Shown piece after piece: positions 61,022 through 64,000 of a stretch of DNA of 64,000 nucleotides (positions within the stretch are counted from its first letter, which is position 1; each line of letters begins with the position of its first letter). Source of the stretch: PALSA-693 sp963729695 (GTDB lineage: Bacteria; Actinomycetota; Acidimicrobiia; Acidimicrobiales; Palsa-688); assembly GCA_963729695.1 (NCBI GenBank), contig CAVSOT010000009.1, positions 124,001 to 188,000 on the forward strand, read 5' to 3'. Below the pieces are notes generated by a model. The model did not search any database. It was not told where the DNA came from and saw nothing but the letters and a program-made list of their open reading frames with translations. A program made the position numbers and the translations under genes.

Positions 61022-62738
61022 TCAGTTGGTGCGGTTGGGCACGCTGTCCGTATCCAGTCCGGAACGGATAGCCCGCCCGGGTCGTTCTCCCGTGTACTCA
61101 CCGGCCCGGACGATCTCCGTGCCGTTCACCATCACGCACTCCACGCCAATGGCGTCGGCATAGAGGCGCGGGGCGCCCCCAGGCAGGTCGTGTCGGGTGG
61201 CGGCTCGTCCCGGAGCGATGGTTTCGGGATCGAACACCACCAGGTCAGCGAACCACCCTTCTTGGATCCGGCCCCGATTCCGCAGGCCGTAGAACCGGGC
61301 GGGCACGTCGGTGAGCAGTCGGACCGCCTCTTCGACGCCCAACAGCTGCCGGTCGCGAACCGATCGGCCGAGCAGGTCGGTCGGGAAGGTGTACAAAGTA
61401 ATCAAGTCGAGGTGGGCGCCGGCGTCCGACGCGCTGAGCAGCACCCGGGGATCCCGCCAGGTCGCGGCCCGGCGCTGCCAGCTGGCCTCGTCTCCACCGA
61501 CCTCGGGCAGGACCAGGGTCGTCCGTAGCTCGTCGGCGACGACGATGTCGAGCAACGTCTCGAAGGGGTCGGTCCCGCGCTGGCGGGCCACATCGCCCAC
61601 CACCCGCCCGGTCAGCCCGTCGTTTTCCGGAGCGAAGGTCTCCTCGATGGTGTAGCCGGCAAAGTCGACGAGCTCCGCAGGGCGCGGTCGGACCCCGCCG
61701 CGCCCCTTCTCGCATGCGGCGGCGCACCTCCGGGTCTTTCAGCGCGACCATCCGCTCCGACGGAGGCAGCGTCACCACGGGTCCCCATTCTGGGATGGGG
61801 TTGAGCCCGAAGCCGGTGGCGAACGAGCGTCGGGTTATCAGCTGGGCCGGATTGTGCAGGGCCAGCACTCTTGCCCCCTGGGCTGCGGCCTGATCGGACA
61901 CTGCGAGCTCGTCGTCCACTGCCGCCCCACGCGCCGACGTGACGACCAGGGTGTTCCAGTTGATCGGGCGTTGCCCGGCGCCCGACATGGCGATGAGGCG
62001 GTCGGCGTCGCCGATCGGTCCGCTGTAGGGGGCGTACTGCAGGGTGGTGCCGGGGAACTCCGCCACGATGGACGCCAGCCGGACCACCTCGTCATCGGTC
62101 GCGCTGCGCGATGGCACGGGCTGACCGCGACCATCCAGATGGTTCCTCCCGTTGGACGTGGAGAACCCCATGGCTCCCGCGGCGAGCGCGTCCCGGACCT
62201 GCCGTTCCATCTCCTGCAAGTGGGCTTCGCTCGGCGCCGGGTCGTGAGCGTCCTCGCCCATCACCAGCCGCCGGATCGTGCTGTGCCCAACCATGAACCC
62301 CACGTTGGCGGCCAGGTTTCGGTCCAATTGGTCGAGCCACTCCCCGAAGCCGTGCCAGCTGCCCCACGGCACGCCACGACGCAACGACTCCAGTGGCATC
62401 CCCTCTACCAATGACAACATTTCGGTCAGGTAGTCCGCGTGCTCATCCCTCATCGGTGCGATGGTGAACCCGCAGTTACCGCCGAATGCCGTGGTCACAC
62501 CGTGCAGCGTCGACGGAGACAGGGACGGGTCCCAGAAGACCTGGGCGTCGTAATGGGTGTGGAGGTCGATGAATCCCGGCGCCACGATCAAGCCGGTCGC
62601 GTCGATCGTCTTGGCCGCCGGCTCGTCCGTCGGGCCGATGCAGACGATCCGGTCCGCTCGGATGCCGACGTCCGCCCGGTAGGGCGGCCCGCCACTCCCG
62701 TCGACCACCGTGCCGCCTCGAATCGACAAATCGAGCAT
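61022..62738 (-). pseudogene. N-acyl-D-amino-acid deacylase-like amidohydrolase (single frameshift)
   Basis: A paralogue of the gene at 55142-56863, about 571 codons. First frame, from the ATG at 62738 with GGGAGG: LDLSIRGGTVVDGSG, GFIDLHTHYDAQ, GGNCGFTIAP, up to KDPEVRRRMREGARRG. After a break in 61680-61720 the second frame gives ELVDFAGYTIEETFAPENDGLTGRVVGDVARQRGTDPF and the metal-binding LSASDAGAHLD to the end at 61022. Removing one base (for example in the GCGGCGGGG run or the TGCGGAG nearby) restores the frame. Both halves keep their motifs, so an error in the sequence is more likely than loss. Confidence 0.88.
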
Positions 62739-62779
62739 CGTCTACCTCCCCGATCGCTCGACCCTTGATCGAGCTGCGA

Positions 62780-63217
62780 TCAGCCTTGGGCCACGGCTGG
62801 ATTGCCGTCGGTCCACATCAGGTCCATGTGCCGCCCACAGATCTTCCAGCCCTGCGAGGTTCGAACGAGCTGATCCTCACACTTGCACCCTACGGTGAAA
62901 GTATCGCCCCCTGGCGTCCCGGTTCTCACCACTTGGGTCTGAAAATATGACCAGCAGTCGGCTCGGTCGCCATCGACCTCGACGATGACGTTGCTGATCA
63001 AGTGCTGGGCACCACTCAGGCGGGCCATGATGTCCCTGCAGGTGCGTTCCATCTCGTCGTAGTTCGCGAACGCCGGCATGGTTGGCCACTGGGCCCGGAC
63101 ATCAGGCGTGAAGCAGACCCGCAAGGCCTCCCAGTCGCTGTTGTCGAGCGCCATGGCGTAGCGGTAGCACAGGTCCGTGATGGCGAGCTTGTCAATGACG
63201 GTCTCGAGGTCGGACAT
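62780..63217 (-). CDS. SnoaL-like/NTF2-fold protein
   Basis: A 145-residue cone-shaped alpha+beta barrel protein of the SnoaL_4 type. It starts TVIDKLAITDLCYRYAMALDNSDWEALRVCFTPDVRAQWP, where Tyr18/Tyr20 and the Asp of LDNSDW are the usual conserved positions, and has QHLISNVIVEVDGDRADCWSYFQTQVV and WKICGRHMDLMW. Members include ketosteroid-isomerase-like and ring-hydroxylating beta-subunit-like enzymes, so isomerase, dehydratase or no catalysis are all possible. ATG at 63217, 13 bases after the P450 stop: one operon. Confidence 0.88.
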   Translation of the reverse strand: MSDLETVIDKLAITDLCYRYAMALDNSDWEALRVCFTPDVRAQWPTMPAFANYDEMERTCRDIMARLSGAQHLISNVIVEVDGDRADCWSYFQTQVVRTGTPGGDTFTVGCKCEDQLVRTSQGWKICGRHMDLMWTDGNPAVAQG

Positions 63218-63230
63218 CCCCCAGCCCTGA

Positions 63231-64000
63231 TCAGGCGATGGTGACCGGGAGGCGTTCCCAACCCCGCACCGTGGTCGTGGTGGCGAGTTTGGCCTGATCC
63301 CAGTCGACCTCCCACTCGGGAAAGCGCTTCAGCACCTCTTCGAGCGCGATCCGTCCTTCGACCCGGGCCAGAGCCGCCCCGAGACAGAAGTGGACCCCGT
63401 ACCCGAACGTGAGATGCTGACCGAGCTGACGGCGGACGTCGAAGCGGTCACCCTCTGGGTAGCGGCGATCGTCGCGATTGGCGGCGGCCACGACGAACAG
63501 CATGACGCTGCCTTCGGGAACTGGATGCCCATAGTGCTCGACATCGCGGGCGACGTAACGTGCGATCTGCAGCGCAGGCGGCTCGTAACGGAGGATCTCT
63601 TCGATGGCGTTGGGAATCAGGGAGGGATCCTCGACCAGTTGGCGCCGCTGATCAGGATGGTCGGCCAGCACCTTGCCGGCCCAGCCGATAAGCCGGGTGG
63701 TCGTCTCGCTGCCTGCACTGGCGACGATGTTCACGTAGGTCAGGACCTCGTTCCGGGTCAGCCGCCGGGTCGTGCCGGTCTCGTCCTGGAACTCGGCCTG
63801 CAGCAGCTCGGTCATGAGGTCGTCGGACGGATGCTCGGCGCGCCAGTCGACGTAGTCGGCGAACATCTCCCCGCTGAAGAAGGCGGCGGAAAACTCCAGG
63901 GGTTGGCCTGGCTCCGTGCGAAGGCTGTCGTCGGCGTACTCCTTCACCGCCGCTTGGTCCTCTTCAGGGATGCCCATGAGCATGCCGATCACGCGCGTGG
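63231..64000 (-). CDS. Cytochrome P450 (partial, N-terminus outside window)
   Basis: The C-terminal two thirds of a P450; the frame is open to the window edge and the start lies beyond base 64000. I-helix ASAGSETTTR (A-G-x-E-T variant with Glu in place of Asp), K-helix EEILR, and the heme loop FGYGVHFCLGAALAR with the thiolate Cys. It ends RGWERLPVTIA. It differs clearly from the three similar P450s at 1, 961 and 51048, for example AGSETT against AGYDTT, so it belongs to another subfamily. It is co-transcribed with the SnoaL-like gene. Confidence 0.92.
   Translation of the reverse strand, partial: TRVIGMLMGIPEEDQAAVKEYADDSLRTEPGQPLEFSAAFFSGEMFADYVDWRAEHPSDDLMTELLQAEFQDETGTTRRLTRNEVLTYVNIVASAGSETTTRLIGWAGKVLADHPDQRRQLVEDPSLIPNAIEEILRYEPPALQIARYVARDVEHYGHPVPEGSVMLFVVAAANRDDRRYPEGDRFDVRRQLGQHLTFGYGVHFCLGAALARVEGRIALEEVLKRFPEWEVDWDQAKLATTTTVRGWERLPVTIA

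Overview
The window is GC-rich (roughly two thirds G+C), with GTG starts, 4-base stop/start overlaps and Actinobacteria-type families throughout: DUF3349, a mycothiol-type DinB-fold protein, WXG100 proteins, TetR-controlled acyl-CoA and P450 gene sets, and a pit gene order shared with mycobacteria. It reads as chromosomal DNA from a soil or sediment actinobacterium, possibly Acidimicrobiia. That assignment is inferred from gene content only. No rRNA, tRNA, CRISPR array or complete insertion sequence was found.

Bases 1-12765 and 30281-64000 are mostly catabolic. Region 1-10.8 kb holds two divergent P450s, an acyl-CoA dehydrogenase pair, a TetR regulator, two tandem AMP-forming acyl-CoA ligases, an alpha-methylacyl-CoA racemase-like protein and a Rieske oxygenase. 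This is the expected toolkit for a branched or sterol-like side chain: P450 oxidation, CoA activation, racemisation, dehydrogenation. Three copies of one palindrome (CCAAC-N6-GTTGG) sit upstream of the TetR gene, the ligases and the racemase/Rieske pair, which suggests one small regulon. An E1 alpha/beta 2-oxoacid dehydrogenase pair follows. A second catabolic block (33.1-38.4 kb) has a 3-ketosteroid-dehydrogenase-like flavoprotein, an alpha/beta hydrolase, a CapA-like protein and a TPR protein. A third block (50-64 kb) has P450s, SDRs, three amidohydrolases, a molybdopterin oxidoreductase, a VOC protein and a SnoaL-like protein.

Region 12.9-30.1 kb is different. A leftward operon encodes an FHA-FtsK/SpoIIIE ATPase of EssC type, two WXG100-sized proteins with YxxxE tails, a larger WXG-like membrane protein, an unknown protein and a small membrane protein, i.e. 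a type VII secretion (T7SS) locus. Divergent from it runs a fibronectin-III protein, MoxR AAA+ ATPase, DUF58 and transglutaminase-like membrane protein, followed by a convergent Ser/Thr kinase. This is the gene set known in bifidobacteria as the PFNA cluster. The transglutaminase domain has lost its catalytic Cys and His. The stretch from about 14.9 to 26.3 kb is crossed by some twenty frameshifts, nearly all one surplus base, while the coding signal stays intact in each piece. That points to sequence error more than decay.

Region 38.4-50.1 kb carries housekeeping and transport functions: two ABC-2 exporters, a TetR protein with an unusual charged tail, a Gfo/Idh/MocA oxidoreductase, a CorA variant, a pitA/small membrane/DUF3349 operon, a Rieske oxygenase and an SPFH protein followed by an Arc-type protein.

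The intergenic DNA is unusually rich in repeats: 9-bp arrays at three loci, a duplicated repeat-plus-hairpin module after the transglutaminase gene, and two nearly identical 53-base hairpins flanking a lipoprotein gene.
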